The notes beneath the pieces were generated by a model that did not search any database, was not told the origin of the DNA, and saw only the letters and a list, made by a program, of their open reading frames with translations. Positions 31,831 to 41,130 of a DNA stretch of 64,000 nt are shown piece by piece. Where the stretch lies: NCBI GenBank assembly GCA_036642795.1, contig JAVXTH010000001.1:62001-126000 (forward strand), given 5' to 3'. This DNA is from JAVXTH01 sp036642795 (GTDB lineage Bacteria > Bacillota_I > Bacilli_A > Erysipelotrichales > Erysipelotrichaceae). The first letter of the stretch is position 1, and each line of letters opens with the position of its first letter. The position numbers and the translations under genes are program-made.

Positions 31831-32544
31831 TTATTTTTGATGATATTTGTTGTTGAAGTTGACAAAACGCTCGGTTATTAAGTGAGGTCTTGTAACGGCT
31901 GTACCGATGGTAATAATATCCGCACCAGCATCTAACATATCTTGCATATCTTTAAGTTCCCAAATACGACCTTCCCCATTAATCGGAAGATTGATTTTCT
32001 TTTTCAAAGATTTAATCATTTCAATGTTAGGTCCATCACTTTTTTGATTGATTGATTCACTTGTATAGCCACTCAGCGTTGTCGAAATAATGTCGATAAA
32101 TCCAGTTTCCGCAACTTTGATCGCTTCTTCTTCTGTAGCAAGATCCGCCATAATTGCGATGTGTGGATAATCTTTCTTTATATGTTCCAACAATTTATAT
32201 AATTCATCAAAGCTTCGGCTCTTTCGAATGGTGCAATCCAATGCGATAATATCCGCACCAGCTTCAATTATTTCTACCGCCGACTCATAAGTAGGCGTTA
32301 TAAATATTTCTTCTAAAGGATCACCATCACCAAACTTTTTATTAATGCCAACAATTGGGAGATCGCATACAGAACGAATTGCTCTGATATCTTGAGGCCA
32401 GCAACCACGTATGCCACTTGCGCCTCCCATGACAGCACACTGTGCCATCCGTTTCATATTTTCAGAACCATATAAAGGAGTATCTTCATATGCCTGACAA
32501 GAAATCACAAGTCCATTCATTAGTTTTTTTACTGATTCATGCAT
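31831..32544 (-). CDS. nanE: N-acylglucosamine-6-phosphate 2-epimerase
   Basis: A 237-residue TIM-barrel enzyme converting ManNAc-6-P to GlcNAc-6-P. Family marks are the N-terminal LVISCQAYEDTPLYGSENM, IRGCWPQDIRAI, VGINKKFGDGDP, IIALDCTIRKS and the phosphate loop GADIITIGTAVTRP. ATG 32544 is preceded by GGGAGGGTTAATAATT. It lies 46 bases after the PTS IID gene, pointing to uptake of ManNAc or a related N-acetyl amino sugar by that PTS. Confidence 0.9.
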   Translation of the reverse strand: MHESVKKLMNGLVISCQAYEDTPLYGSENMKRMAQCAVMGGASGIRGCWPQDIRAIRSVCDLPIVGINKKFGDGDPLEEIFITPTYESAVEIIEAGADIIALDCTIRKSRSFDELYKLLEHIKKDYPHIAIMADLATEEEAIKVAETGFIDIISTTLSGYTSESINQKSDGPNIEMIKSLKKKINLPINGEGRIWELKDMQDMLDAGADIITIGTAVTRPHLITERFVNFNNKYHQK

Positions 32545-32590
32545 AATTATTAACCCTCCCAATCATTATCACACGAATAAAATATTCAAG

Positions 32591-33418
32591 TTAAACAGTT
32601 AGGATTGTAGTAAAGTAACCTACGACAGCTACGACAGCAAAGAACAACATCATTTTGTTGATTGTCCATTTTCTCTTTACCATTAAATAGTAAGCTAAGA
32701 ATGCCATCAATAATACCGATAATTTAGGTAATAAAGAATCTAATACAGATCCAAGTTTAATTACTAAATCACCTTGTTTATACATTAAACCGATGTTTAC
32801 ATTTGTATAAGAAGCAGTAACCGCTCCTACAACAACTAAACCAACGATTTCAGCTGCTTTTGTTACTTTATCTTTTAAACCACCAGCAAGAACCATTTGA
32901 GCAGCATTCGCACCGGCTTTACTACCATAAGAGAATAAGAACCAAGTTAATGGAAGCATAATTCCTAAGAATACAAAGATATAGAATAATGGACCAACAA
33001 TCTCTCCATTTTTACACATACCCATCGCAATGGATAATAGAATTGGACATAATGTTCCTGGTAATAATGAATCACCGATACCAGCAAATGGTCCCATTAA
33101 AGCTGTTTTAATCGCATTGATAAATTCTGGAGATACATCACCACCAGCAGCACGTTCTGCTTCCATTCCAAGAACGATACCAGGAACGATACTACCTAAG
33201 TTTGGTTCTGTATTAAAGAAAATTGTATGACGAGCTAGCATTTCTTTTTGTGCTTCAAGATCGCCAGGGTATAAATCTTCACGTACATCGGCAAGCATTT
33301 TAACAATGGCAGGTCCTTCCATACGTTCAAAGTTTTGTACGGATAAGTTCCAAAACATCCAGTCTAAATATGCTCTACGAACTACTTTTTTAGAAAGTAT
33401 ACTTTTTACTTCTGCCAT
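32591..33418 (-). CDS. PTS mannose-family IID component
   Basis: A 275-residue IID membrane protein with the family features FWNLSVQNFERMEGPAIVKM at the start, GPFAGIGDSLLPGTL near residue 112 and a hydrophobic C-terminus. With IIC it forms the sugar channel. Two bases after IIC in the operon. Confidence 0.92.
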   Translation of the reverse strand: MAEVKSILSKKVVRRAYLDWMFWNLSVQNFERMEGPAIVKMLADVREDLYPGDLEAQKEMLARHTIFFNTEPNLGSIVPGIVLGMEAERAAGGDVSPEFINAIKTALMGPFAGIGDSLLPGTLCPILLSIAMGMCKNGEIVGPLFYIFVFLGIMLPLTWFLFSYGSKAGANAAQMVLAGGLKDKVTKAAEIVGLVVVGAVTASYTNVNIGLMYKQGDLVIKLGSVLDSLLPKLSVLLMAFLAYYLMVKRKWTINKMMLFFAVVAVVGYFTTILTV

Positions 33419-33420
33419 GA

Positions 33421-34194
33421 TTAAGCACTCTCCTTTTCACTTACGCTGGTATCTTTACCATATTTAAAGTCAATATAAGCTAAGACACAGGCAACGATAA
33501 CAATTGGAATAATTTCAATTTTACCAGCAGCAACCATGATAAATCCAAATACGAAATAGATTAAATCAAAGTTACTCTTAACAATCATCTTCAACAATAA
33601 CATGAATCCAATTAATGGTAACATACTAGCGAAGATCTGTAGAATACTTGTGAACCAAGCAGGTATTACGGCAACGATATCAGCAACAACGCTTGCTCCA
33701 AAGTAGTTAATTAAGAAAATTGGTGTAAAACGGAAAGCGAAGTTTGTAATCTGTCCAACAATTGGGATTCTTGATGCAGCTGTTAATTTACCAGCATCAA
33801 TCAAGGCATCTTGACGGTGAACGAAGTATAAGTTAATCGCAACCGTTGAATAAACAGCAGCAACGCCTAACATACTTAGAGGTACAGCTAATGCTAATGC
33901 ATATTCTTTACCAGCTCCTGCCACCATTGCTAATGGAATACCGATCCATGCAGCATAGTTGACATCGGCAGGCATTGCTCCACCTGGTGTAACTAAACCA
34001 ATATACAACGCTTGTACAGCAGCACCTAAAATGATACCAGTTTGTACATCGCCTAAAATAATACCAATAACCATACCTGAAACTAATGGTCTACCTAGTG
34101 TATACCAACCACCTAGTCCACCCATTAAAACGGGTGAATAAATAGAAGCCATCCAGCCGAGCATTCCTAATAATAAGGCTTGAATTATAGACAT
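33421..34194 (-). CDS. PTS mannose/sorbose-family IIC component
   Basis: A 257-residue IIC permease subunit with multiple membrane segments and the signature LVSGMVIGIILGDVQTGIILGA near residue 36, followed by VTPGGAMPADVN. It forms the translocation path with IID. The operon order IIA-IIB-IIC-IID is standard for the mannose family. Confidence 0.92.
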   Translation of the reverse strand: MSIIQALLLGMLGWMASIYSPVLMGGLGGWYTLGRPLVSGMVIGIILGDVQTGIILGAAVQALYIGLVTPGGAMPADVNYAAWIGIPLAMVAGAGKEYALALAVPLSMLGVAAVYSTVAINLYFVHRQDALIDAGKLTAASRIPIVGQITNFAFRFTPIFLINYFGASVVADIVAVIPAWFTSILQIFASMLPLIGFMLLLKMIVKSNFDLIYFVFGFIMVAAGKIEIIPIVIVACVLAYIDFKYGKDTSVSEKESA

Positions 34195-34209
34195 CTAAAG
34201 TCCCTCCTC

Positions 34210-34692
34210 TTAAAATTTATTTTTGATTTCGTCCCATTCAACAGTTTTCTGTGATGGAACTTGACGGAAATAAACGTGAATTCCTTGTGCGACAAGTTCT
34301 TTTACAGACTCCGCTTCTTCCGCCAATAGATGAGTCGTTGGTGTTGCTGGTGTTGTTCCTTTACGATTACTCATCGGTCCAACATTTAACTCATCGTTCA
34401 TGTCACTCATTTCTTTACGAAGTTCAACATAAGTTGTTGGACTTTTCATTAAAACTAATGTTTTAACATCATTTGACATCGCTTCACGAATATGTGAAAT
34501 TGAGTCTTTGATCGTAAATACATCTGCTGACATTGAAGGTGGAACAGCAGTTTTAAATACTGTTTTTAAAATTGCATTTGTTGCTGTAAAATCATCAATT
34601 ACGATTATTCTAGCAATTTCATATTCCTGAGTAATTACAGTCATACATTGACCATGAATAAGTCGATCATCACAACGCACAAGTGTTAGCAT
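34210..34692 (-). CDS. PTS mannose-family IIB component
   Basis: A 160-residue cytoplasmic phosphotransfer protein. The phosphorylated histidine is in CDDRLIHGQCMT (His14). It passes the phosphate from IIA to the incoming sugar. Sequence alone does not define the sugar; neighbouring nanE and nagA favour an N-acetyl amino sugar. Confidence 0.93.
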   Translation of the reverse strand: MLTLVRCDDRLIHGQCMTVITQEYEIARIIVIDDFTATNAILKTVFKTAVPPSMSADVFTIKDSISHIREAMSNDVKTLVLMKSPTTYVELRKEMSDMNDELNVGPMSNRKGTTPATPTTHLLAEEAESVKELVAQGIHVYFRQVPSQKTVEWDEIKNKF

Positions 34693-34711
34693 ATTAATTC
34701 CCTCCTAATAG

Positions 34712-35119
34712 CTACTGAAACATTTCTTTCATGCTTACAATTTTCATACTTTCTTTTGCATTTGTTAAAGAAGCTTCTAATAGTTCTTTAACATTTTCAG
34801 CGTTATCACGCTGTAAAACGATTTCTAATAAAATGGGTAAATTAACACCAGTTATGATAGAAGTATCAAATTTTGCCAATCCTGCTGCGGAAGCATTAAA
34901 TGGTGTTGCGCCAAATAAATCAACTAAGAAAACATATTTTTCATTGCGATCTTCATATTGTTTCGCAATTGCTGTTAATTTTTCACTAAGCTCTAACATG
35001 TCTTCTCCAGGCTGAAATCCAAAAACATCAAAGTTTTCTTGTTTCCCCGTAATCATCTCAACTGCATCTTTGATGCCCTGTGCAAAATTCGAATGAGTAC
35101 AAACGACAATACCTAACAT
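34712..35119 (-). CDS. PTS mannose-family IIA component
   Basis: A 135-residue IIA protein with the phospho-histidine in VVCTHSNFAQGI (His9 or so) and the GATPFNASA loop near residue 68. ATG 35119 follows AAGGAGGTAGAA, which decides the start. First gene of the PTS-nanE operon, downstream of a promoter rich in GGAGT/ACTCC repeats. Confidence 0.92.
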   Translation of the reverse strand: MLGIVVCTHSNFAQGIKDAVEMITGKQENFDVFGFQPGEDMLELSEKLTAIAKQYEDRNEKYVFLVDLFGATPFNASAAGLAKFDTSIITGVNLPILLEIVLQRDNAENVKELLEASLTNAKESMKIVSMKEMFQ

Positions 35120-35141
35120 TTCTACCTCCTTTTCCACACTT

Positions 35142-35290
35142 AGGAGCGCTCCTCTTTGTGTGCTTTGAATGGAGTATCACTCCACCTATCTACATTTTAA
35201 CAAATAATTATTGAATTGTAAAGCCTTACATGAACTTTTTTTACAAGTCAAAATCAAATAATGAAGTTTCACTCCAAAATACTCCAAAAA
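35142..35290. promoter_or_regulatory. PTS operon control region with GGAGT/ACTCC repeats
   Basis: On the minus strand TTTACA (35222-35217) and TAAAAT (35199-35194) are spaced by 17 bases. Around them lie an inverted repeat GGAGT-ATC-ACTCC (35171-35183, just after the start point), a tandem pair ACTCCAAAAT/ACTCCAAAAA (35271-35290), TGAAGTTTCA (35262-35271) and a perfect palindrome AGGAGCGCTCCT (35142-35153) in the leader. These are candidate sites for the RpiR-type regulator encoded next door. Confidence 0.65.
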
Positions 35291-35303
35291 TAGGCAAATA
35301 AAA

Positions 35304-35323
35304 AAGTCGCGTTTTAACGACTT
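35304..35323 (-). terminator. Terminator of the nagA-HAD-rpiR unit
   Basis: Arms AAGTCG (35304-35309) and CGACTT (35318-35323); TTTTT follows on the minus strand. Confidence 0.75.
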
Positions 35324-35337
35324 AACAAAATCTAACC

Positions 35338-36162
35338 TTATTTTTGATCTAGCTTCTTATTAATTGCTCTAGCAACTTTCTCTTTATAACGATAAGAAGC
35401 CTCTGCATTAAGCATTGCATAACCACTACATAGTAAATCCAATGTATACATTTGTGAAATCATTGAAACCATCGTACCACCGGTAATTGGATTCTCTTTT
35501 CCACTCGTTAATAAAACACAATCCGATATTTTAGCCATCGGTGAATTTATATGATTGGTAACCGTTATAATCTTACAATCGTTTTCTTTGGCGATATGTA
35601 CTGCTTCATATAAATCTTTTGTTGAACCAGAAATAGAAATGACTACAATCACATCCTTTTCATTACAAATGGAAGATTGCGCACATTGTAGATGACTCTC
35701 TTTAATTGATTTACCACGCCTTCCCACTCTTAGAAAACGCTCTTCTGCCATTTCCGCAACAAAAGCACTTGAACCTGCTCCATAGAAATATAACTGTTCT
35801 GCATCGGATATCATTTTAACGCCTTTTTCTAATTGTTTCATATCGATAATATTTTTTGTATCATGAATGGAATCAACAATATTCTTTTCAATTATATCTA
35901 AATAATTATTCGCATCATATATTTCTTCCGTTTTCGCATCATCTAAGGCAATCGCAAATTTTAAATCTTGATAACCTTTGAAATCAATTTTACGACAAAA
36001 TCTAACAATCGTCGCTTCCCCAATATTTAATTTACTAGAAACCTCAGATAAACTCAAACAAACAATTTCATTATCATGATCGTGTAGAATGAAATCAGCA
36101 ATTTGTTTTTCTGTCTTAGTTAAGGTTGGATAAAAACTTTCAATAATCGACTTAGTCCTCAT
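35338..36162 (-). CDS. MurR/RpiR-family transcriptional regulator
   Basis: A 274-residue regulator with an N-terminal RpiR helix-turn-helix (LSEVSSKLNIGEATIVRFCRK near residue 40) and a C-terminal SIS domain (LYFYGAGSSAFVAEMAEE near 130, VVISISGSTKDLYEAV near 178). Such proteins sense amino-sugar phosphates. It lies between nagA/HAD and the PTS operon, so control of PTS and nanE is likely. ATG 36162 (MRTKSIIESF) has AGAGGGATTTT ahead of it. Confidence 0.9.
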   Translation of the reverse strand: MRTKSIIESFYPTLTKTEKQIADFILHDHDNEIVCLSLSEVSSKLNIGEATIVRFCRKIDFKGYQDLKFAIALDDAKTEEIYDANNYLDIIEKNIVDSIHDTKNIIDMKQLEKGVKMISDAEQLYFYGAGSSAFVAEMAEERFLRVGRRGKSIKESHLQCAQSSICNEKDVIVVISISGSTKDLYEAVHIAKENDCKIITVTNHINSPMAKISDCVLLTSGKENPITGGTMVSMISQMYTLDLLCSGYAMLNAEASYRYKEKVARAINKKLDQK

Positions 36163-36222
36163 AAAATCCCTCTTTCCCAATGTTTTATATTATTATAACA
36201 CAAAATTGAATTCATAATAAAA

Positions 36223-37005
36223 CTAGATAAAGCCCTTTTCTTTTAAGAAAAGGTAAACACCATCTTGACGAATATCTTTACAAACATAATTTGCAGCATC
36301 TTTTGCTTCTTGTTCTCCATTGGCAGGAGAAACGGACACTCCAGCAGCTTTCAACATTGAAATATCATTAAAGCCATCTCCAAATACCATTACTTGTTCC
36401 ATATTATAACCCCAATGTTTTGCTAGGGTTTCAATTCCTAAATGTTTCCCAACTCCCTTTGGTGTTGCTTCAATTACATTATCCGCTACATAAACATAGC
36501 TTACATCTTTTAATACTTTTTCGACTTTTTTTAATACTTCTTTCGTTCCATGAAGATTCATACTTGGTACCAAATCATCCTGATAAGGTTTGATCTTTGG
36601 TACATTTAAATATAAATAAAAGAATACATCTAAGTAATCTTGAGAAATACGTTTTTGTTGATAATCTCCATCATCGGTTGAATAACGAATATTATAATCA
36701 CTTTCTTTTTGTAATGCAATTAAATCATATATAACATTACTAGGAATATAATGAGAATCAATTAATGTAGTATGATCATAGATTGATGCACCACCATTAA
36801 AAATATAACCATCAAAATCAAAGTCATGAAAAGCGGAAGGCATATTCGCAATTTCTTCTCGGCAACGACTTGTGGCAATGCACACTTTATAACCATTTGC
36901 CTTTAATTGTTTGAAAGCCTCAAGGGTTGAGGGAATCATAACGTGGATGTCATGGGTATAAATGGTACCATCTATATCAAAAAAGATTACTTTAATGTCG
37001 TTCAT
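36223..37005 (-). CDS. HAD-family (Cof-type) phosphatase
   Basis: A 260-residue HAD hydrolase with motif I FFDIDGTIY (nucleophile Asp), motif II ATSRC, a C2-type cap, and motif IV MVFGDGFNDISML near residue 210. These enzymes dephosphorylate sugar phosphates and flavin precursors. Position between nagA and rpiR suggests a role in amino-sugar phosphate balance, which is inference. Confidence 0.88.
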   Translation of the reverse strand: MNDIKVIFFDIDGTIYTHDIHVMIPSTLEAFKQLKANGYKVCIATSRCREEIANMPSAFHDFDFDGYIFNGGASIYDHTTLIDSHYIPSNVIYDLIALQKESDYNIRYSTDDGDYQQKRISQDYLDVFFYLYLNVPKIKPYQDDLVPSMNLHGTKEVLKKVEKVLKDVSYVYVADNVIEATPKGVGKHLGIETLAKHWGYNMEQVMVFGDGFNDISMLKAAGVSVSPANGEQEAKDAANYVCKDIRQDGVYLFLKEKGFI

Positions 37006-37086
37006 ATTATTCCTACTTTCTTATAAAATCACTTTTTAATTATACCACGATACCTTGACGATATAATAATAATTTACAATAAAAAA

Positions 37087-37115
37087 AAGCATAGCTGTTA
37101 TGAGCAACTATGCTT
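37087..37115 (-). terminator. Terminator after nagA
   Basis: An 8-bp stem AAGCATAG / CTATGCTT is followed on the minus strand by eight T, so the HAD gene further on probably has its own promoter. Confidence 0.88.
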
Positions 37116-37127
37116 AAGTAATTAAAA

Positions 37128-38270
37128 CTATTTTCTAGCCATACCTTTACAATAAACTTGAGCAACTTCATAGTTATCTTCAAGGACAACCAAGTCACCA
37201 TCTTTACCTGCTTGAATGCTTCCTTTACGATCATCAATATGTAAACAACGAGCTGGATTGATTGTACAAGAATTAAGGGCTGCATCAAATGGGATAAGTG
37301 CTTTTTCAACTAAGATCTTTAAGCCTTCGTTCACTTTAAGTGTCGAACCAGCTAATGAATTTGATGAAGTTAAATGAGCACTGCCATCTGGATAGATCAA
37401 GATTTCATTGCCACCAAAGATATATTTCTCACCAATTGGTAAGCCTTTTGCCATTAGGGCATCGGTAATCATAATCGCATAATCACGACCTTTTGCCGTA
37501 AAGTAATCATTTAAAGCAGCATAAGTAGAGTGATTTCCATCACAGATTACTTCACCAAATACATCACGAAAACGCATTGCAGCACCAACAAGACCTGGTT
37601 TACGGTGATGGAATGGTGTCATTCCATTAAAGACATGCGTCATACTACGAGCACCGTTTGCTACGGCTAAACTTGCTTCTTCATAGGTTGCTGCCGAGTG
37701 ACCAATGCTAACTACAATACCATGTTGAGCACAGTATTTAGTTAAGGCAAAATCATCATCTTGTTCAGTTGCAAGCGTAATAACTTTAATTAAGCCTTTG
37801 GCAGCTTGATTATATTTTTTAAACTGTTCAACACTTGGTTTCACAATAAATTGTTCTGGTTGAGCTCCTTTATAAACCATATCTAAATAAGGACCTTCAA
37901 AATGAACACCAACAATTTCAGCTCCTTCATAACCTTCATCGACTACTTTCGCAACATTCTTAAGGGCAGCAGTTAATACTTCTTCACTTTGAGTAATCGT
38001 TGTTGGACAAATGGAAGTAACACCTTCTTCACCAGGAATACGGCTCATCCAATTGCGTAAGCCATCTTCATTAGCATCGTTTGTATCAAAACCATAAGCA
38101 CCATGTGTATGTATATCAATAAAACCTGGAACGATTCTTTTTTCGCCATAATCTTTATCCACCGGTTTTTTCCCATATTCATAAACCGTTGAAATTAAAC
38201 CATCGATCATTTCAATTTGTGCTTCAATAAATTGACCTAATACCCAAACTCTCTTACTTTGAATAATCAT
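37128..38270 (-). CDS. nagA: N-acetylglucosamine-6-phosphate deacetylase
   Basis: A 380-residue amidohydrolase removing acetate from GlcNAc-6-P. Metal and catalytic motifs include FIDIHTHGAYG near residue 52, HFEGPYLD near 127, GHSAATYEEA near 190, THVFNGMTPFHHRKPG and the catalytic Asp in MITDALMAKG. It converts the product of NanE to GlcN-6-P. nagB is not in the window. GGAGGATGATCAA precedes ATG. Confidence 0.94.
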   Translation of the reverse strand: MIIQSKRVWVLGQFIEAQIEMIDGLISTVYEYGKKPVDKDYGEKRIVPGFIDIHTHGAYGFDTNDANEDGLRNWMSRIPGEEGVTSICPTTITQSEEVLTAALKNVAKVVDEGYEGAEIVGVHFEGPYLDMVYKGAQPEQFIVKPSVEQFKKYNQAAKGLIKVITLATEQDDDFALTKYCAQHGIVVSIGHSAATYEEASLAVANGARSMTHVFNGMTPFHHRKPGLVGAAMRFRDVFGEVICDGNHSTYAALNDYFTAKGRDYAIMITDALMAKGLPIGEKYIFGGNEILIYPDGSAHLTSSNSLAGSTLKVNEGLKILVEKALIPFDAALNSCTINPARCLHIDDRKGSIQAGKDGDLVVLEDNYEVAQVYCKGMARK

Positions 38271-38403
38271 TTGATCATCCTCCTTAATTTTCTAACCCTA
38301 TTATACTCAGTCTTTTCATTATTTTCAATCAAGACACTAGTTTTTTCCTTTTTTTATAAAAAAGGAGCAATCTATCCTTGAATGCTCACTTCCTTAAATG
38401 AAA

Positions 38404-40305
38404 CTATCGCGTACTTCGTTTCTTTGTATCTTTTGACCATTTATTATGTTGTGGATACGGTTTTCGATCTCGATTTTTTCCTTGATATCCTTGTGCATTA
38501 CTTCGATTATAAGAATCTCCATGATGTGGCTTTGCCGGAATTAAACATTTCACTCCACTTCCCACTAGATCAAGGCGACCTGCTTCTTTTAATGCTTTAT
38601 AAACTAATTCATAATTCTGTGGATAGGTAAATTGCATCAATGCTCTTTGCATTGCTTTTTCTTCATAAGTACGTGCTACATAAACCTTTTTCATTGTTTT
38701 AGGATCAAGGCCAGTATAATACATACAGGTTGCTGGTGTACCTGGGGTTGGATAGAAATCTTGAACTTGTTTTGGCGTATAATGAATGCTTTTTAAATAA
38801 CGTGCCAATTCAATCGCAGCCTCTAAATCACTCCCTGGATGAGAGCTCATTAAATAGGGCACAATATATTGATTCATATGATTTTCATCGTTGATTTCTT
38901 TAAAACGTTCTGCGAATTTCAAATACAATTCTTTTCGTGGTTTCCCCATTTTATCCAATACCTTGGCACTGATATGTTCTGGGGCTACTTTAAGTTGCCC
39001 TGAAACATGATACTTAACCAATTCTTGAAAGAAGGTTTCATCATGATCATACATAATATAATCATAGCGAACTCCAGAGCGAATAAAGACTTTTTTTACT
39101 TTTGGTAAAGCCCTTAATGATCTTAAAATATCAATATAACGAGTATGGTCTACTTTTAAATTAGCACAGGGTTTTGGGTGAAGACATTCGCGATCAACGC
39201 ATGCTCCAAACTTTGCTTGTTTGTCACAAGCCGTTCTAGAGAAGTTAGCTGTTGGTCCTCCAACATCATGAATATAACCCTTAAATCCGGGCATTTGCGT
39301 AATCAGCTTTGCTTCTTCAACCAAGCTTTCTTTACTTCGCGTTGAAATAACACGACCTTGATGATGGGTAATTGCGCAAAAGGCACAAGAACCAAAACAA
39401 CCACGATTGGATATTAATGAAAACTGTACTTCTTCAATTGCTGGTATGTAATCATACTTGGGATGAAAGGTACGCTCATAAGGTAAAGAATAAGTGAAGT
39501 CCATTTCTTCTTGGCTTAAGGGTAGTGCTGGTAAGTTTTGAACGATATACCAACCATCGTAAGGTTCAATTAACACATGCGCAGCAATCGCATCAATGTT
39601 TTGATGTTGCACATGATAACTCTTTGCGAAGGTATGTTTATCTTTCACAATTTCATTAAAAGACGGTAACATAATCGCATCACTTACGTAACTAATATCT
39701 TTTGTTTTATATACGGAACCGCGAATAAAGCAAATATCTTTTGCTTCAATTCCACTATTCAGTGCTTCCGCAACTTCAATAACACTATTTTCTCCCATCC
39801 CATATAACAATAAATCAGCTTGTGAATCAATTAAAATGGATTGACGTACTTTATCATCCCAATAATCATAATGGGCCATCCGTCTTAAAGAAGCTTCAAT
39901 ACCACCAATGATAACTGGTTTATGTGGAAATAAACGTTTTAATATTTGGGTATAAACAATCGTTGGACGATCCGGACGATGTCCCATCTCTCCATTGTTA
40001 CTATAATTATCTTTATCACGACGACGTTTATTTACTGAATAATGATTTACCATCGAATCAATATTACCTGCCGATACAAAAAAGCCTAAGCGTGGTTCGC
40101 CAAATTGAGTAAATTCATCATCTAAGTTCCAATCAGGTTGCGCTAAAACAGCCACTTGATAACCAAAGGCTTGTAACGTTCTTGTGATAATAGCGGTACC
40201 AAAAGATGGATGATCAACATAGGCATCCCCACTAACATATATAAAATCGAATTGTTCGATTCCTTGTTCTTGCATCTCTAAACGTGTCGTTGGTAAAAAA
40301 GACAT
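38404..40305 (-). CDS. YgiQ family radical SAM protein
   Basis: A 633-residue UPF0313 protein. The cluster motif is GCFGSCAFCAIT (CxxxCxxC) near residue 305, preceded by an N-terminal B12-binding-like domain with VYTQILKRLFPHKPVIIGGIEASLRR, and followed by the characteristic QDFYPTPGTPATCMYYTG and a basic low-complexity tail. The reaction is unknown; the family is common in anaerobes. ATG 40305 follows AGGAGTTGTTATTT. Single-gene unit. Confidence 0.92.
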   Translation of the reverse strand: MSFLPTTRLEMQEQGIEQFDFIYVSGDAYVDHPSFGTAIITRTLQAFGYQVAVLAQPDWNLDDEFTQFGEPRLGFFVSAGNIDSMVNHYSVNKRRRDKDNYSNNGEMGHRPDRPTIVYTQILKRLFPHKPVIIGGIEASLRRMAHYDYWDDKVRQSILIDSQADLLLYGMGENSVIEVAEALNSGIEAKDICFIRGSVYKTKDISYVSDAIMLPSFNEIVKDKHTFAKSYHVQHQNIDAIAAHVLIEPYDGWYIVQNLPALPLSQEEMDFTYSLPYERTFHPKYDYIPAIEEVQFSLISNRGCFGSCAFCAITHHQGRVISTRSKESLVEEAKLITQMPGFKGYIHDVGGPTANFSRTACDKQAKFGACVDRECLHPKPCANLKVDHTRYIDILRSLRALPKVKKVFIRSGVRYDYIMYDHDETFFQELVKYHVSGQLKVAPEHISAKVLDKMGKPRKELYLKFAERFKEINDENHMNQYIVPYLMSSHPGSDLEAAIELARYLKSIHYTPKQVQDFYPTPGTPATCMYYTGLDPKTMKKVYVARTYEEKAMQRALMQFTYPQNYELVYKALKEAGRLDLVGSGVKCLIPAKPHHGDSYNRSNAQGYQGKNRDRKPYPQHNKWSKDTKKRSTR

Positions 40306-40487
40306 AAATAACAACTCCTATTCCATTCCCTATTTTACCATAATCTGCTTAAATCTCCTAGAAAGGTTCGTTTTTATTCCTTTTGAATTTCTACTATTTT
40401 TTTTTGCATTTCATTAGACAAAGCTAAAAAAAAGCCTCATACTATAGAAAGTAGAATAGATGGTAACCATCTTTGGAGGAAGTTTTT

Positions 40488-41114
40488 ATGAATGAACGCG
40501 CTCTGTTTAAATTAAGTTATGGTCTTTACATTGTCTCAAGTAAAGATGAACACACAACATCGGGATGTATTGTGAATTCTTTGAATCAAATTACGAATAG
40601 CCCGAATCAAATGTCCGTTACTTTAAATAAAAATAATGCGACAACAAAGGTAATTCAAAATTCAAATATGTTTACAGCAGTTGTCTTAACCCAAAGTGCA
40701 CCAATGGATTTAATTGGTGAATTCGGTTTCAAATCAAGCAAAGATGTCGATAAGTTTTCAAAGTTTAACGTTGCCTATGATCATGATATTCCTTATATCA
40801 ATGAACATGTCGCTGCTTATTTTACTTGTAAAGTAAGTCAAAGTGTTGATGTAGGTACGCATATTATGTTTATTGGTGAATGCATCGAAGCTGAGGAAAT
40901 CAGCAAAGAGGAAGTTATGACTTACGCTTATTATCATCAAGTTAAAAATGGTACAACACCTCCAAGTGCTCCTAGTTATCAAAAAGAAGCAAAGGTTGTT
41001 GGTTGGCGTTGTAAAGTTTGTGGCTATATTTATGAAGGAGAACATATTCCTGCCGATTTTATTTGTCCTGTTTGTGGTGTGGATGTAAATTCTTTTGAAA
41101 AAATAGAGGGTTAA
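40488..41114 (+). CDS. Flavin reductase-rubredoxin fusion (Hrb type)
   Basis: A 208-residue protein: a flavin-reductase-like split barrel (about residues 1-150) and a C-terminal rubredoxin with WRCKVCGYIYEG and FICPVCGV, giving four iron-binding cysteines. This is the domain order of high-molecular-weight rubredoxin Hrb of Moorella, which carries electrons from NADH to the flavodiiron protein FprA. The gene is followed after 16 bases by such a flavodiiron gene. ATG 40488 has TTGGAGGAAGTTTTT ahead. Confidence 0.9.
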   Translation: MNERALFKLSYGLYIVSSKDEHTTSGCIVNSLNQITNSPNQMSVTLNKNNATTKVIQNSNMFTAVVLTQSAPMDLIGEFGFKSSKDVDKFSKFNVAYDHDIPYINEHVAAYFTCKVSQSVDVGTHIMFIGECIEAEEISKEEVMTYAYYHQVKNGTTPPSAPSYQKEAKVVGWRCKVCGYIYEGEHIPADFICPVCGVDVNSFEKIEG

Positions 41115-41130
41115 GAAAGAAGGCATTTTT

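Noticed and set aside
37040..37309. 89-codon minus-strand frame overlapping the end of nagA
   Set aside because: It runs through the nagA terminator and is out of frame with a strongly supported gene.
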